Assembly: GCA_963969395.1 (NCBI GenBank)
Contig: OZ017796.1
Location: 34,028,243-34,092,242, forward strand
Source: Pseudoscleropodium purum
Taxonomy: Eukaryota; Streptophyta; Bryopsida; Hypnales; Brachytheciaceae
Length of the DNA: 64,000 bases
Reading direction: 5' to 3'
Positions within the stretch are counted from its first letter, which is position 1, and each line of letters starts with the position of its first letter. Under the pieces are notes generated by a model that saw only the letters and a program-made list of their open reading frames with translations, ran no database searches and was not told the origin of the DNA. Below, piece after piece: positions 11,605-23,225 of the stretch. The translations under genes were made by a program, and so were the position numbers.

Positions 11605-12186
11605 TTGCTCCCTGTCCATTTTCTAGATCATGAATGGACGTTTTCAAAAGAATCATCATAAAATACTATTTGGAAGAATATTTTGGAATTGACATACAAA
11701 TGAAAGTTGTAATTTTGACTAATTGTAGACTCCATCCATACGATTAGATTCAGCAATACTATCACCAATATTTTTATTGGAAAATTTTGAAAGGAAAATT
11801 TCTAAATTCCTTCTAAATTCAATTGCAAAAAAATGAATATCATTTTTTAGTATAATTTGTTGGGAAGGATTTGAAAAGAGGTTCTCTAGACAAAGTGATC
11901 TTTTGAATTTTTGTGTTCTTCAAATCTATGGCCTAGTATTTGCATATCTAGTTTTGAACTAGAATCAACATAATTTTGGCTTGGTCAACCACGTGACATA
12001 ATTCCACATTTGTAATTTTAGAATAATAAAAATATGGGCTCTAGTAATACCAAATCCAACCATTAGATAGGACAACAACTTGATAAAGTCTATCTCTATA
12101 AATTAGAATGACTTTCATCCAAGCAACAAGAATATTAATCTATTTATCGTTGAAAGAAATTGAACATTGGAGTGCTAAAGAATTAA
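11605..12186 (-). mobile_element. Degenerate TTAA-type (piggyBac-like) element, inverted copy
   Basis: The reverse complement matches the complete element at 13330-13907 across nearly its whole length. The right outer end reads GGAGTGCTAAAG followed by AATTAATT, a decayed form of GGAGCGCTCTAGGGTTAA. The left end keeps AACGTCTG of the terminal repeat but has lost CCCC. It has no coding capacity. Together with 13330-13907 it brackets the broken kinase copy in inverted orientation. Confidence 0.6.
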
Positions 12187-12344
12187 TTGCAATCCTATAC
12201 AGTATACTCCCTTTCCATGGTTGTTCATAAATGAACAATGATAATTAGCAATTGGTATAACATATTTGTTTCAATTGTATTTTTTCAAATCTTCTATACC
12301 TTTAATAGTTTCATCTAACATGATAGTTGTAAGATCATGTCCTT

Positions 12345-13080
12345 AATGCTTGGACATCCTTTACTGATATTGTATCAAGATTTGAAAGCTTTTGTTGAAG
12401 GAACTTTAGAGGGGTATATTACAATATTTAACAATTTTAAATTTGAAGACCATCAAATTAGGAATTTTAGCCTTCAATCTAGTTTCTTTAAGTTGAAAGA
12501 ATTGGTTCATGTTGTTTCTAACAAATACAATCAAGAAGACTTTGTTGTATAGTGTGTTGAATTTATTGATGCTATTGAGAGTAGTTAAAGGTCAAATTTG
12601 GATAGCCAAGATTTGGAGAGCAACCTATACTTCTATGTTTTGAGATGCTTTTAAGGTTATATTGATGGATGCCATTTACAACATGTAGCAGATGTTCTTT
12701 ACTACATGTCCACTCTATATTTCTAAATGTATGTTGGTTTGTTGACTCATGCAAACACTTGTTATTGACAAAATGCAATGATTATACGAATATTATGAAT
12801 ATTGATGTGGTGGATAATCTTGATCCGGAAGTTGCAAGTTCAAAATCTATTTGGAATGCTTGGAAGGAAGAGAAACAAAGATGACTTCAACTCTATACAT
12901 TTGTAAGTTAACATGATTTATATCATGAAATACTCTCAAGCAAGCATGACATTGGAAGAAATAGTGATGAAACATGTGATATATGCAAGCACTTACCATT
13001 TCATGCTCCAAAATTTGAAGATCCTACATTTGCCTTGTATAGTTTGGAAAAGTATACTTCTTTAAAAAGAATAGTATATA
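12345..13080 (+). pseudogene. Broken copy of the 3' part of the kinase gene
   Basis: Translation matches the kinase at 2979-4703 from about residue 338 to the end. SFTDIVS is followed by a one-base shift and then DLKAFVEGT, YITIFNNFKFEDHQIRN and LKELVHVVSNKY. Later come VDNLDPEVASSKSIWNAWKE, HEILSSKHDIGRNSDET and KYTSLKR. A TAG follows DFVV and several more frameshifts and stops occur. The catalytic domain is absent. Homology continues into the 3' flank (13080-13290), so this is a genomic duplicate and not a retrocopy. It lies opposite in strand to the intact gene. Confidence 0.85.
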
Positions 13081-13329
13081 ATTTTATTTTTAATTTCAAT
13101 CCAATTACATTAAATTACAAATATTAATGAATTTCTTGCTTAGAACATATTGTTGGTTACTTTCATTTTGTTTATTAGAGGTAGATTGTTTTCATTTTCA
13201 ATGAACATTTCATGTAGGCTCAATGATGTTCAAATGTGACAATCGTTTTTTGAAAAGTGTTTCTTCTTGATCAAATCTTTTAATATAGTTCATTGTTAAT
13301 TTCATATTGAAGGATATTTCACAGCTCAT

Positions 13330-13907
13330 TTAACCCTAGAGCGCTCCGACGTCCAAAATTTGGACAACAAATATATTGAAATTTAGTTTTCTTTCTCATT
13401 ACCGTTTGGATGAAAGTCATCTAATTTGTGGAGATTCTTTATCAAGTTGTTGTCCTATCCAATGGTTGGATTTGATGTTACTAGAGTCCATATTTTTCTA
13501 AAATTACAAATGTAGAAGTGTGTCAAGCCCAAAATTGCATTGATTTTAGTTCAAAATTGGATTTGCAAAAATGAGGTCATAGATTAAAAGAACACAAAAT
13601 TTTCAAAAAATCTCCACATCAAGAGAACCTTGTTTCAAATCCATTCCAACAAGTTTTATTCAAAAAATGATAATATTTTACTTGTAATTGAATTTAGAAG
13701 GAATTTAGAAATTTCCCTTTCAAAATTTATAAAAAAAAAGCATTGATGATAGAAATAGTGAATCTAACCGTATGGATGGAATTTAAAACTCAAAATCTAC
13801 AACTCTTATTTGTATGTCAATTCCAAAATATTCTTCCAAATAGCACTTTATAATGATTTTTCCCAAATCGTCAATTTTGGAAAAGGATCCAGACGTTTAG
13901 GGGTTAA
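13330..13907. mobile_element. TTAA-type non-autonomous element, piggyBac-like (subfamily B, 578 bp)
   Basis: TTAA at 13330-13333 is followed by CCCTAGAGCGCTCCGACGTC. The other end reads GACGTTTAGGGG followed by TTAA at 13904-13907. TTAA target duplication with CCC...GGG ends is the piggyBac-superfamily signature. Subfamily relatives are the inverted copy at 11605-12186 and the fragment at 2270-2460. It has no transposase frame. It ends about 470 bases upstream of the COX6a start codon. Confidence 0.7.
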
Positions 13908-14065
13908 AGAAATATATTTGTAGTAAATTTTTTTAACCCTCAAAATGCACCATGTCATGACTTTGCAAGAACTTTGGGACAAGAACGAGTACCCCAAAGC
14001 GTCCACATGCAAACTATCATCCTGCTGAAAATCTTGATGTGATACATATGTCACCTATAGCCGCT

Positions 14066-14075
14066 AAACCCTAAC
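14066..14075 (+). promoter_or_regulatory. Telo-box (AAACCCTAAC) in the COX6a promoter
   Basis: AAACCCTAAC lies about 300 bases upstream of the COX6a ATG. Telo-boxes are frequent in promoters of plant ribosomal and mitochondrial-protein genes. A second telo-box sits in the GTE promoter. Assignment rests on motif and position only. Confidence 0.5.
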
Positions 14076-14377
14076 CGTCACTTCCTTCCCAAGACTTCCC
14101 AGCTTGATCGCAACTCTTCAGATGACAAGCACCGCAATGCCGATTTTCAGTCTCACCAGAAGCGGTTGCAACAAATCGATTTGCAAAAGGAAAATCACTC
14201 TCATGCTCTCAAGCCATGTTCAGTAGCCTTTCTTGAGCGATGATCTATGCTAAGTTACAGAAATGGAAAAGCTCTGAGTTCTATTGTGTGGATGTAACTT
14301 AGTTTCGCTCTCATTGCTGGAGGTTACAAAATGCTGAATTAAAAAGAGTTTTTGAAGAGAAGCTAGGGTTGCTCACC

Positions 14378-16236
14378 ATGGCCAGTGTGTTGCGACAACG
14401 ATTCGGAGCATTCAGGACACATTTGTTGCCTACACACTTGCAACATCCGGTCCAGCCTCCGTCTGCCATAGCCAAGCGGTTCATGGGTGGACACGGAGGC
14501 GATGATGCTGGTAATTGAATTTGAGGCCACTTTTTTCCATTAGCAGTTCCAATTTGTTCACCTATTTTTTTTCTGTTTACGAATCACCATATTTGTTAAC
14601 ACAAAGATTGTGCATCGCTTTGGTAGCTTGGGAGTATATTGTTGAGCTGAATTCAAAATTATATGGAGTGTTGTATGTAACAAACTAGAAAAAACGGATT
14701 TGTAAATCAATGTGGGTGCGATCTATGTTTTTGTTTGCATGGATTTATAATGCCAGAAATTGTGATGTTCATGAACAGGAAGCTCTAATAATTAGGACTG
14801 GTGTAAGATTTACGTTTCAGGGCATCTGCCTTGAATAGTGCCAATGGAGAGAATTTTTGCCAATTTAACGAAATTGACGATTTATCTTCTATTCTAGTTG
14901 AAGTTCTGTTGGCAATCACATAGAGAGTGCTGGTAAGAGATGTGTGAAACCCTAAAAGGGTACCATATTAGGTTGAAGAGCTTGTAAACGAATCCATTCT
15001 TATCAGTTATTTCCAATTGCTGATTTAATAAACCCAACTCGCCAAGCAAGGTTTTCTGATCAACAATGAGAAGGAAAAATGATTCAGCAGCTGGCTCACA
15101 GCACCAGCAAGACCTCAGATAACAAGAGTCACAAACTGTGTGATGAAAAATTCTTTACATAGCTTATACTGCATTTGTAATTTTCAGAGGCAGTAAATGA
15201 AATGTATCTGTATCAAGAATCCTAGCACCGCTCTGATCGAAATTTGAATCCATGATTGAGACCAAGTGTTGCTTTCATAACATTAATTCGCATGCTTCAG
15301 CTTTAACTTCAGTGATAAGTGTGATGTGATGTGATGCTGTGAGCAGAGGAGACGTTTAAATGGAGGAACATCACCATTGCAGCGACGATTGGCTGTGTGG
15401 GAATGATTTTCAATACTTTTTCCGGTGAAGAACACCACCATCCTGAAGAAAGACTGGTACTAAGATTCTACCAATCTGCCCACTGCATGAACAGCATAAT
15501 GACAAGTAGTGACAAAGTTTGTTGACGGTCATTCAATTAATCTGATTTAAAGAATTTCATTTACAATGGCAATCATCAAAAAGGGACTGATGTTCATAGA
15601 GCTCATGTATGTATAGAACTAGAATCGTGTCTAAACACACTTCTGAGAATTGCTCCTATTCTTGAACTTCTGTAATCAATACTGGAAGTTATTAGCAATT
15701 GGAAGACAATTTCAATGCATTATCGCATGAATGTATTTAGGACACCGAACTAATAAACTCTGAATTTTCAAAGTTTTGATTATTGGTACGGAGTACTCAA
15801 TATCGACCTAGTCTTTCATGTTCAGACTTTAGTGTATTGTGTAGGCAAGAATCACAACTTGGGGGCAGTTAACTTATTGTTTGAAACTGTGATTGAATCA
15901 GCTGGATCTAATCATTTCAGTGTAAGATGTGAAATTCCTAAGCAAACTCAAACTCTGTTTTTTGCAGGCATACTCCTACTTGCACATTCGCAACAAAGAA
16001 TTCCCCTGGGGTACTTACTTTCACACACCCGCACTGATGTATTTGACAGCAACGCTAATTTTGCAATTTCATTACTTTCGTGAACTGAAAGCCCAATGTA
16101 ATTATTCAGGACTGATAATATGAAACATGTGTTGCCGACTGCAGGAACAAAATGGTAGAATTGTATGGTTTGAAATCTAGCTGACACTGAAATTGATGAT
16201 GCAGGGTCGAATGGACTCTTTGAGCGTGAAGACTGA
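14378..16236 (+). CDS. COX6A: Cytochrome c oxidase subunit 6a, mitochondrial
   Basis: There are four coding exons: 14378-14510, 15347-15456, 15968-16010 and 16205-16236. All junctions are GT-AG, the phases fit and the product is 105 residues. Residues 1-40 are basic and Ser/Thr-containing (MASVLRQRFGAFRTHLLPTH), consistent with a mitochondrial presequence. Residues 53-69 (ITIAATIGCVGMIFNTF) form one inner-membrane helix, followed by a His/Glu stretch. The family signature AYSYLHIRNKEFPWG spans 82-96 and is essentially identical to plant COX6a. The tail ends SNGLFERED and is a few residues shorter than the Arabidopsis protein as I remember it. The product is a small accessory subunit of respiratory complex IV. 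The signature is cut by the third intron just after the Trp codon. No symptom of decay is seen. Confidence 0.92.
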
Positions 16237-16720
16237 GAGACAGGCCACCACCAATACGCCCTACCGATTTGGCCAACATACTCCCAAGAAACGTGTACAA
16301 ATCACCGGATAATGTGGCAAATGGAAGATTTTTTTTAAAGAGAGCATATTTTTCAGTGGTTAAAAAAACACTTGGTGAAATACACCTTTTATTGCACTAG
16401 TTACAACTTGTGTATGCAGACATCTTGTACTGTACAGTACATCCAGATTCCAGTGGTTACCTTGCACTTTCTTCTAGGGCGAGGTAGAAAATGCCTTTTA
16501 AGGTAATTTCACCACAGGGCATCCAAATACACATACTTCCATATTTAAAAATGTCTTAGTTTTTCTTGGGTCTTGATGATAATTGAAAGAACTTTTTAAA
16601 TTCTCTGATATTTTGAGAACCATTCATAAAATCCATAAATTTTCAAAGCAATAATAGGAAATTAACCTAAACCAATCCTAGACTCTCGTACTTAGAAGGT
16701 AATCATTTTAGGAAAAAGTG
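16237..16720. other. 3' flank of COX6a
   Basis: AT-rich DNA with no reading frame or repeat I can support. The COX6a 3' UTR must lie in its first part. Confidence 0.4.
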
Positions 16721-16729
16721 TGGTTAATT

Positions 16730-16850
16730 TTGCAGCAAGATTGAATTTGCAACAGGGTTGGTTTCACAACAAAGTTCAGTTTGCAGGAGGGTCCATTTTG
16801 CTGGAAAGTAAAGTTTGCAACAAGGTCACTTCTGCAACAGGTTACCTCGC
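16730..16850. repeat. Degenerate short tandem repeat (TTTGCAACAAGGT-like)
   Basis: About six variants of a ~20-base unit containing TTTGCA-CA-GG follow one another. The units differ enough that the array looks old. Confidence 0.45.
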
Positions 16851-19084
16851 ATGATTCCACTAGATTTGAGCTGTATGTTTTAACCGGGTCATGACGCGTC
16901 AGACTCTGAAATACAACTTCACAAGTAAAAAGTACTGGGCAGGGCAACCAAGTAGAAACGTCCCCAGGAATCAGCCTCCACGAGAAACTTGAGCTTGGCT
17001 GACGCACGAATCAGGAATATAAAATGCTTTTTTTAAGGCCACTCCAGAAACACTGGACCTGTACTATTTACCACCAAAGCATATCCGTTTGATTCTCATC
17101 TTCTGGAACATTCAAAACGATTGGATATCACCATCCGTCCACCGGGCCCCACCTCCCAGTCAAGCTTTAGGTTGCTGCTTGTTGAATTCAGGGTTCTCAA
17201 ATCAGCGTTGGGCATTGACTATTTGGCAACACAATCTCGGAAAGTTGGAGGCAATTCAACCTGTTCCTCCATCAAACAAATGGTACCAAAAACCATGAAT
17301 TCTCCAGATACACGCCAAGTGCAGGATCAAGCACCCAGATATTTAGAATGCAGAGAGAGAACTAGACACCCCAGTTTTCGGGTGATATCAGGGCCACGGT
17401 AGAGTGTATGGGTCAAAGCAATAGGGGCAAAACGATCATTTTTAAGCGCGTGACAACATTTACTGTACACTAGCCCAAGGATCGAGAATGAGGATGAGGA
17501 CGTGCACTTCCATGGGTCTCCTGTGGCATAATAAAAATACTTGAGATAACCTTTCCTCCTGCAGGTGGACTGGACACTTCGTCCATAAATGCTTCTTAAG
17601 ATATCATTTTCAAGGAACAAATTTTTTTAAACTTGTTGCCTCACCCCTAATTGCACGTGCAATTGGTTCAAAATAATAATCTGTAACTTCAAACAGTGCA
17701 ATCTAAAGTGGTCGATAAATTCATGACAACTTCCTGCAGTCAGGTATACCATGGCCAAAAGTCTTCTAGCAACTCCAGTGGCAAATAAAAGCAAGATTGT
17801 TATTGGAAACGCAGATGATTAAGTAAACAAGAATAAAAAATTAAAAAAGTAATGGGTGAATTGGCTTACCATCTATGGAAACATAAAGCTTCCCAAAGTT
17901 GCACCAAATCTAGAGGTCGTTGGATCCTATAATGACCCTTTCACTGCAGGCTGCCCCATGAATGTCACACGCCCAAATATCCTTCGGTACACAAGGTGAC
18001 TACACCTAATGGTAACTTTCCCCCCCCCCCCCCAAAAAAAAAGTCCCCTATAGATTCTTGCCCAAATGAACACAATCTCGACAGGAGAGCCTCAAATATG
18101 TTTGGTTCTAGTTCAAAATTCATAATGAATTCATCTGAAGTCCAAAAATAGTGTTGAAATCACATTTCAATTGTCAACAAAATTCAACAATCAAAGTGCA
18201 AATGAGAAGCATGTTCATAAGTACATTTGGATGGATTTCATGCAACAAAAGTATGAGCCCATTGTCAACCTTTCCTAAATATCAACACCTAAAATATGAG
18301 TATGAATGATAAAGAAATGTAAGATAACCCACTAGAACAAAAAGCTATTAGGGAACTCATTGACTATGTGTTATCAAATAAATATACCATTCTATGTGCT
18401 CTTTGAATTCTATTCAACAAGTCTAACACTTGATTTACTAATGGCCTTATTGCCAATTACTCGTGCTCTCCTAAGATGAACTCTAGAAGTGGTATTTGCT
18501 TAAAAAACCAACACTATTCCTCTTGTCCAAATTCCAGTCCATCTTCACATATTATACAGTAATAACTTGTATCCATGCACATATCTTTCACCCAATTTTA
18601 GCCCTTACCCCAAACTACCACCAGCAGATTCTAGCCTGAACTGTAAGTGACCATATGGGAACCAAGGTAAGTTTTCACACACCTGTAATCAACTCGTCTA
18701 TTCATGAAGACAATAAATAGTCCGTTCATAATGTGTCCCAAAAAACAAATTCTTAGATATATTGAAACCCTGTTAATCTGCCACCAAGACCCAACCAAAA
18801 TTAAAGCAGCCTATTAAAAGAAACCACGTTCAGAAGCAAGCTTGAGGTGAACGTACCTCACACTGTAGACTTGCCTTTCATCCTCACATTCCTCTGCAAC
18901 CTCAACTTGCCGATCCCATAAGCTCTGCCAAATTTTGAATTAAGATACTTTGGTTTCCAAGTCAACAGCGCAAGTAAACACCACTGGAAGCTTCCGGAAT
19001 GTTCCGAAAACAGCAGGAATAGAGTGCAATCTCCTCCCAAGCAGCCAATGCTCTCTTGAAATCTCTTAATCTTTCATAACACGG
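16851..19084. other. Intergenic stretch without a recognised gene
   Basis: Poly-C then poly-A runs lie at 18019-18043. Moderately GC-rich minus-strand pieces near 17860-17990 and 17500-17580 sit beside splice-like sites, but no protein family emerges. The rest is AT-rich and featureless to me. Confidence 0.35.
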
Positions 19085-19468
19085 CTCTCCTTCAAGGCAC
19101 TTATGCACGTCCTGCTTAACGTTTACACACAACCGCAATCCCAATACTCTTCCGAAGTGATACTCGCATAAATTTCAAACATAAACTGCATCGTTTCATC
19201 GACATGATCCGGCTCTCCTTCAAGGCAAATATGCCTTCTCTGCTGAACAATTCCACATAATCGCAATCCCAGCACACTTCCGAAGTGAAACTCGCATAAA
19301 TCTTAAACACATACTGTATCAGTTCATCCACGTAACCAGGCTCTCCTTCAGGCACATGTGCAAGTCCCGCTTAACAATTCCTCATAACCGCAATCCCGAA
19401 ACTCTTCCGATGTGAAACTCGCATAAACCTCAAACACACACTGCATCGTTTCATCGGGGTCTCACAAG
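19085..19468. repeat. Three-copy 128-bp tandem repeat
   Basis: Units start with CTCTCCTTCA at 19085, 19213 and 19341, giving a period of 128 bases. Each contains CGCAATCCC, CTTCCGA-GTGA and CTCGCATAAA. On the minus strand each unit can encode GEP-x-VDE-x2-Q-x2-F-x-IYAS-x-TSE. Because 128 is not a multiple of three, the repeat changes frame from unit to unit. I therefore do not call a repeat protein. Confidence 0.7.
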
Positions 19469-20089
19469 CACAATCAAAACCATTGAAAGGATCCAATTCT
19501 TCGCCAAACCTGTTCTCCCGTCACGTGCTCTCCTCACGCATCACACGCATTAACCTGAAGAACCACACACAACCACACGACCGAAGCTCTCCTTTTCCCT
19601 GATTTCACGGAAACTCACAGAAACGCCCCTGTTTCCCGAGTTTCTCTACCCTTCCACCGCGTTTCTAAAGCCACATATAATACCTGGCCCTGGTTTAAGC
19701 TTCGTACGCGCTTACAGGAAAGGAAACGAAAAGGGAAACCACCAAATCGAAGCGCGTGAAGTTGAGACTTCCACACATTGAGCTCCTGGTATCTACCACG
19801 TCCAGATGCCGACGAGCTTTGCCGATCTGAAACAACGGCTCCCAAAATCTTGCTAACCCTGTGCTTGAAAGAAGAGTGTGGAATTAATCGCAACTTCCAC
19901 CCGCTGTGCTCTTGAAATCTGTCACCTCGGCAGCATCTGAGAACGTCGCAGTCACAAAATGGGACACGAGGTTGTTGTTAAGGTCCCATTCTGTCGAGAT
20001 TAAGCTTGATTCGAGCAGAGTCTGGCACTGCCGTCGCAATGGACACAAGAACAGATTGACAGCCACCACAACAATGTTGACGGCCGCCC

Positions 20090-20282
20090 GCCAGCGCCCC
20101 CCTTGGCCCCCTTGCATCGTGCAGGGGGATCCCGGGTCCCGTACATTTGCCGAGGGTCCCCCTGTGAGAACGGAGGGTGGCCCCGATATGTGGACGGGTC
20201 ACCCCGACAGGGGGGGCTTCCCGCCTGCGGTACCTTCGGGTGGTTACCATGGCTGCAGCCGGGCAGCCCCGGTTTGATCCGC
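20090..20282. other. Sharply GC-rich patch
   Basis: About 190 bases are strongly G+C rich with runs of C and G, inside DNA that is otherwise AT-rich. Frames stay open on both strands, as expected of GC-rich sequence. No protein family is recognised. Alternatives are a CpG-island-like promoter, a first exon, or inserted foreign DNA. Confidence 0.5.
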
Positions 20283-20539
20283 CAAGTCGGAATTTATCTT
20301 CGAAATGAACGTTTTCTAGCGAGAGCTGAATGAAATGGATGAATGGTAGCTGATGAAGCACATCCAAGTTTTATGTGTAGAGTAGATACTTTCTGAATTT
20401 TACCTAAAGGTTCTCAATGGGTCAGGTTAGGATGAGAAGGAAATAAAGACATGTAGTCTTACATAGAGAAGATTTTGGGTTAGTCTAGATTCTTATCAAG
20501 TGACTTGATATTCGCTCTCAAATGAGAGTTGTATGATGG

Positions 20540-20896
20540 ATGAACGGAAATAGATTTGTATATTCTATTGCTTCGTGATTCTTACGCAAGCTTCTCAAAT
20601 CTCAATCTGTCGCTTTTAGATGATTTGTGATTCTTACGCAAGCTTCTCAAATCTCAATCTATCGCCTTTAGATGCTTTCTAATTCTTACACAAGGTTTTC
20701 ACATCAGTTGTATCCGGATGTAAAGGAAAAGAAAACACTCAACTATGCAAAAAAAGATTGCCTTGTGATTTGTGCATGAACTTGTCAATCTATCACGACC
20801 ATCTACTTCACAATTCTCACACAAACTTCTCAATCTATCATGTGTATATGCTTTGTAATTCTTACGCAAGGTTTTCAAATTAGTTGTATCAGCATG
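20540..20896. repeat. 48-bp tandem repeat array, left part
   Basis: Units of about 48-50 bases contain GTGATTCTTACGCAAGCTTC and then CTCAATCTGTC. The same array resumes at 22625-23225 after the CACTA element, so it was one array before that insertion. In the right part the 48-base period keeps a frame open (22667-23062). That frame encodes 16-residue repeats and is treated as a by-product. Confidence 0.75.
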
Positions 20897-20899
20897 TAA

Positions 20900-22621
20900 C
20901 ACTACTAGGATTTGAGTGTTTTATGACTACAAAAATATGATTGAGAATAACTAGCAACTACTTATAGTCATGTTTGGGATTCCACAACATTTGGAAAAAA
21001 CATGATTGCAAATATGATTGCCAGTCATATTTTGCCTTGTACTTCATAGGTATGTAGTATACATTTATGGGGAATAGCAAAACACTTCTTAGAGAACCGT
21101 AGAGAACGTATTACGGGAACGCTAGTTATATTTGTCGATCATATTTTTACATATATGACTACATGCAGTTATATTCTATAGTCACATTTTTATAGGTTCA
21201 CATTTTTGTGGAGTTTTTTTTTGGGCAACCTCCTAAAAATTTGAACAACCTAAAAAGAATGTAAATAAATTATTGCTCAAAATTGTAAAATCCTAGCCAT
21301 TGTTCTTTGGGGATCTTGAAATCCTAGTTGTCATTTTTTAGGGTTTTAAAACCTTAGACACTACTTTTTTAGGGTTTTGAAATCCTAGCTGCCACTTCAT
21401 TTGCTTCATCTTCTTTGCTTTTTGTTGCTTTTTAACTCTTGTTTCTTCTTTCTTCTTTTGTTTTTTGAAGTTCTAATTGTTGTGTTTTAGTTGTTGTGTT
21501 TTAGTTGTTGCTTTCTAACTCTTCTTTCTTCTTTCTTCTTTTATTTTTTGAAATTCTAATCGTTGTGTTTTAGTTGTTGTTTAGTTGTTGTTTAGTTGTT
21601 GCTTTTTAACTCTTGTTTCTTTTTTTTTCTTTTTTTTTTGAAGTTCTAATTGTTGTGTTGTATTTTAGTTGTTGTGGTTTAGTTGTTGTTTTCTAACTCT
21701 TGTTTCTTTTTTTGTTTTTTGTTTTTTGAAGTTCTAATTGTTGTGTTGTTGTATTTTAGTTGGTGTTGTTTAGTCATTGAGATTCTAGTTGTTATTTCTT
21801 AGTTGTTACTAATTTGTTGTTGCTTCTTACACCATAGTTGTTGTTAGTTTATTGTTGTTTCATAGTTGTTGCTAGTTTGTTGTTGTTTCATAGTTGTTGC
21901 TAATTTGTTGTTGTTTCTTAATTGATTTTAGTTTATTGTTGTTAGTTACTTGTTGCGTCTTTGTTGTTAATTCTTAGTTTTTTTTATTTTTAATTGTTGT
22001 TGGTTTGTTGTTGCTTCTTAATTGTTATTAATTTGTTGTTGCTAATTTGTTATTGTTTTTTAGTTGTTGCCTCTTAATTATTGCTTCAAAATTGTTACTT
22101 TAAGGTTGTTGTTTCAAGATTGTTGCCTCAAATTGGATCTTAATTCTTGCTTAATTGTTGTCTTTTAAACATTATTTCCTATTGTTTGTTATTTCTTGCC
22201 TCTTCTTATCTTTTATTGTATCTTAATTTGTCTTATTTTTGCTTCTTATTGGTTTTTAATTTTTGTTTTTGTTGCCTCTTGTTATATCTTAGTTTTTACT
22301 TATTATTATCTTTTAGTACTAACTTGAACCAAAATATGATTCACTATAGTCATATCTCATATCATTCAAAATATGACTTGCGGCAATCATATTTTATATC
22401 ATTTAAAATATGACTCACCTTAGTCATATTTCATATCATTTAAAATATGACTCACCTTAGTCATATTTCATATCACTCAAAATATGACTCACCAATCATA
22501 TGACTAAAAGTGAATGACTCAGCCCAGTCATATCGCGCTCATCTACAATGATTTTTGCTTGAGTCACATTTCTTGATTTTGTGATTCATTGCAGTCATAA
22601 GACACTCATTTTCTTGTAGTT
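20900..22621. mobile_element. Non-autonomous CACTA (En/Spm) transposon, 1.72 kb
   Basis: The left end is CACTACTAGGATTTGAGTGT. The right end is the complement of AACTACAAGAAAATGAGTGT, with the last base changed from G to T. TAA (20897-20899 and 22622-22624) is duplicated, giving the 3-base target typical of the superfamily. Subterminal repeats of ATATGACTCACCTTAGTCAT type lie at 22330-22500, with related words at 20930-21180. The middle (21400-22310) is TTGTTG-rich with no transposase. Empty-site equivalents in the surrounding 48-bp repeat read GATGTAAAG, matching the joined flanks. Confidence 0.85.
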
Positions 22622-22624
22622 TAA

Positions 22625-23225
22625 AGAAAGAGAAAAGCATGCAATCATGTAGAAAAAAGATGCCTTGTGATTTTTACACAAACTTTTCAATTTGTCACAC
22701 CCACATGCTTTACAATTCTTACGCAAGCTTCTCAATTTGTCTCGTTTAGATGCTTGGTGATTCTGACGCAATCTTCTCAATCTATCCTGTTAAGGTGCTT
22801 TGTGATTTTTACACAAAGTTCTAAATCTGTCCTATTTAGATACTTTCTAATTCTTATGCAAACTTCTCAATTTGTCCTATTTAGATGCTTTGTGATTCTC
22901 ATGCAAGGGGCTCAATCTGTCCTATTTAGATACTTTGTGATTCTCATACAAAAGGCTCAATCTATTCTATATGGATGCTTTGTGATTCTTACTCAAGGGG
23001 CTCAATCTATTTTAGTATTTAGATGTAAAGAAAAGAAGATATACAATCATGTAGAAAAATGATGCTTCATAATTTGTACACAAACTTCTCAATCTATTAC
23101 ATCCACCTACTTTATAATTCTTATGCAAACTTCTTAATTTGTCATATCTAGATGCTTTGTGATTTTTAAGCAAAGTTCTCAATTAGTTCTATCAGAACAT
23201 CAACAAAAAGAAGACATACAATCAT
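22625..23225. repeat. 48-bp tandem repeat array, right part
   Basis: This continues the array at 20540-20896, with about a dozen units containing CTTTGTGATTCTTA and CTCAATCTGTCC in varying states of decay. It is interrupted only by the CACTA element. Confidence 0.75.

Noticed and set aside
12345..13907. Pack-MULE-style gene capture
   Set aside because: The inverted repeats around the broken kinase are two separate TTAA elements, one with its own complete ends. Homology to the kinase flank also continues outside them, so a single capturing transposon is not supported.
22667..23062. 131-codon frame with 16-residue repeats
   Set aside because: It is produced by the 48-bp tandem array, whose period is a multiple of three. 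The repeats are Phe/Ile/Gln-rich with no domain, and flanking units are frame-broken.
20540..23225. CRISPR-like spacing of repeats
   Set aside because: The repeats are contiguous 48-bp units without unique spacers, and the DNA is clearly plant nuclear.
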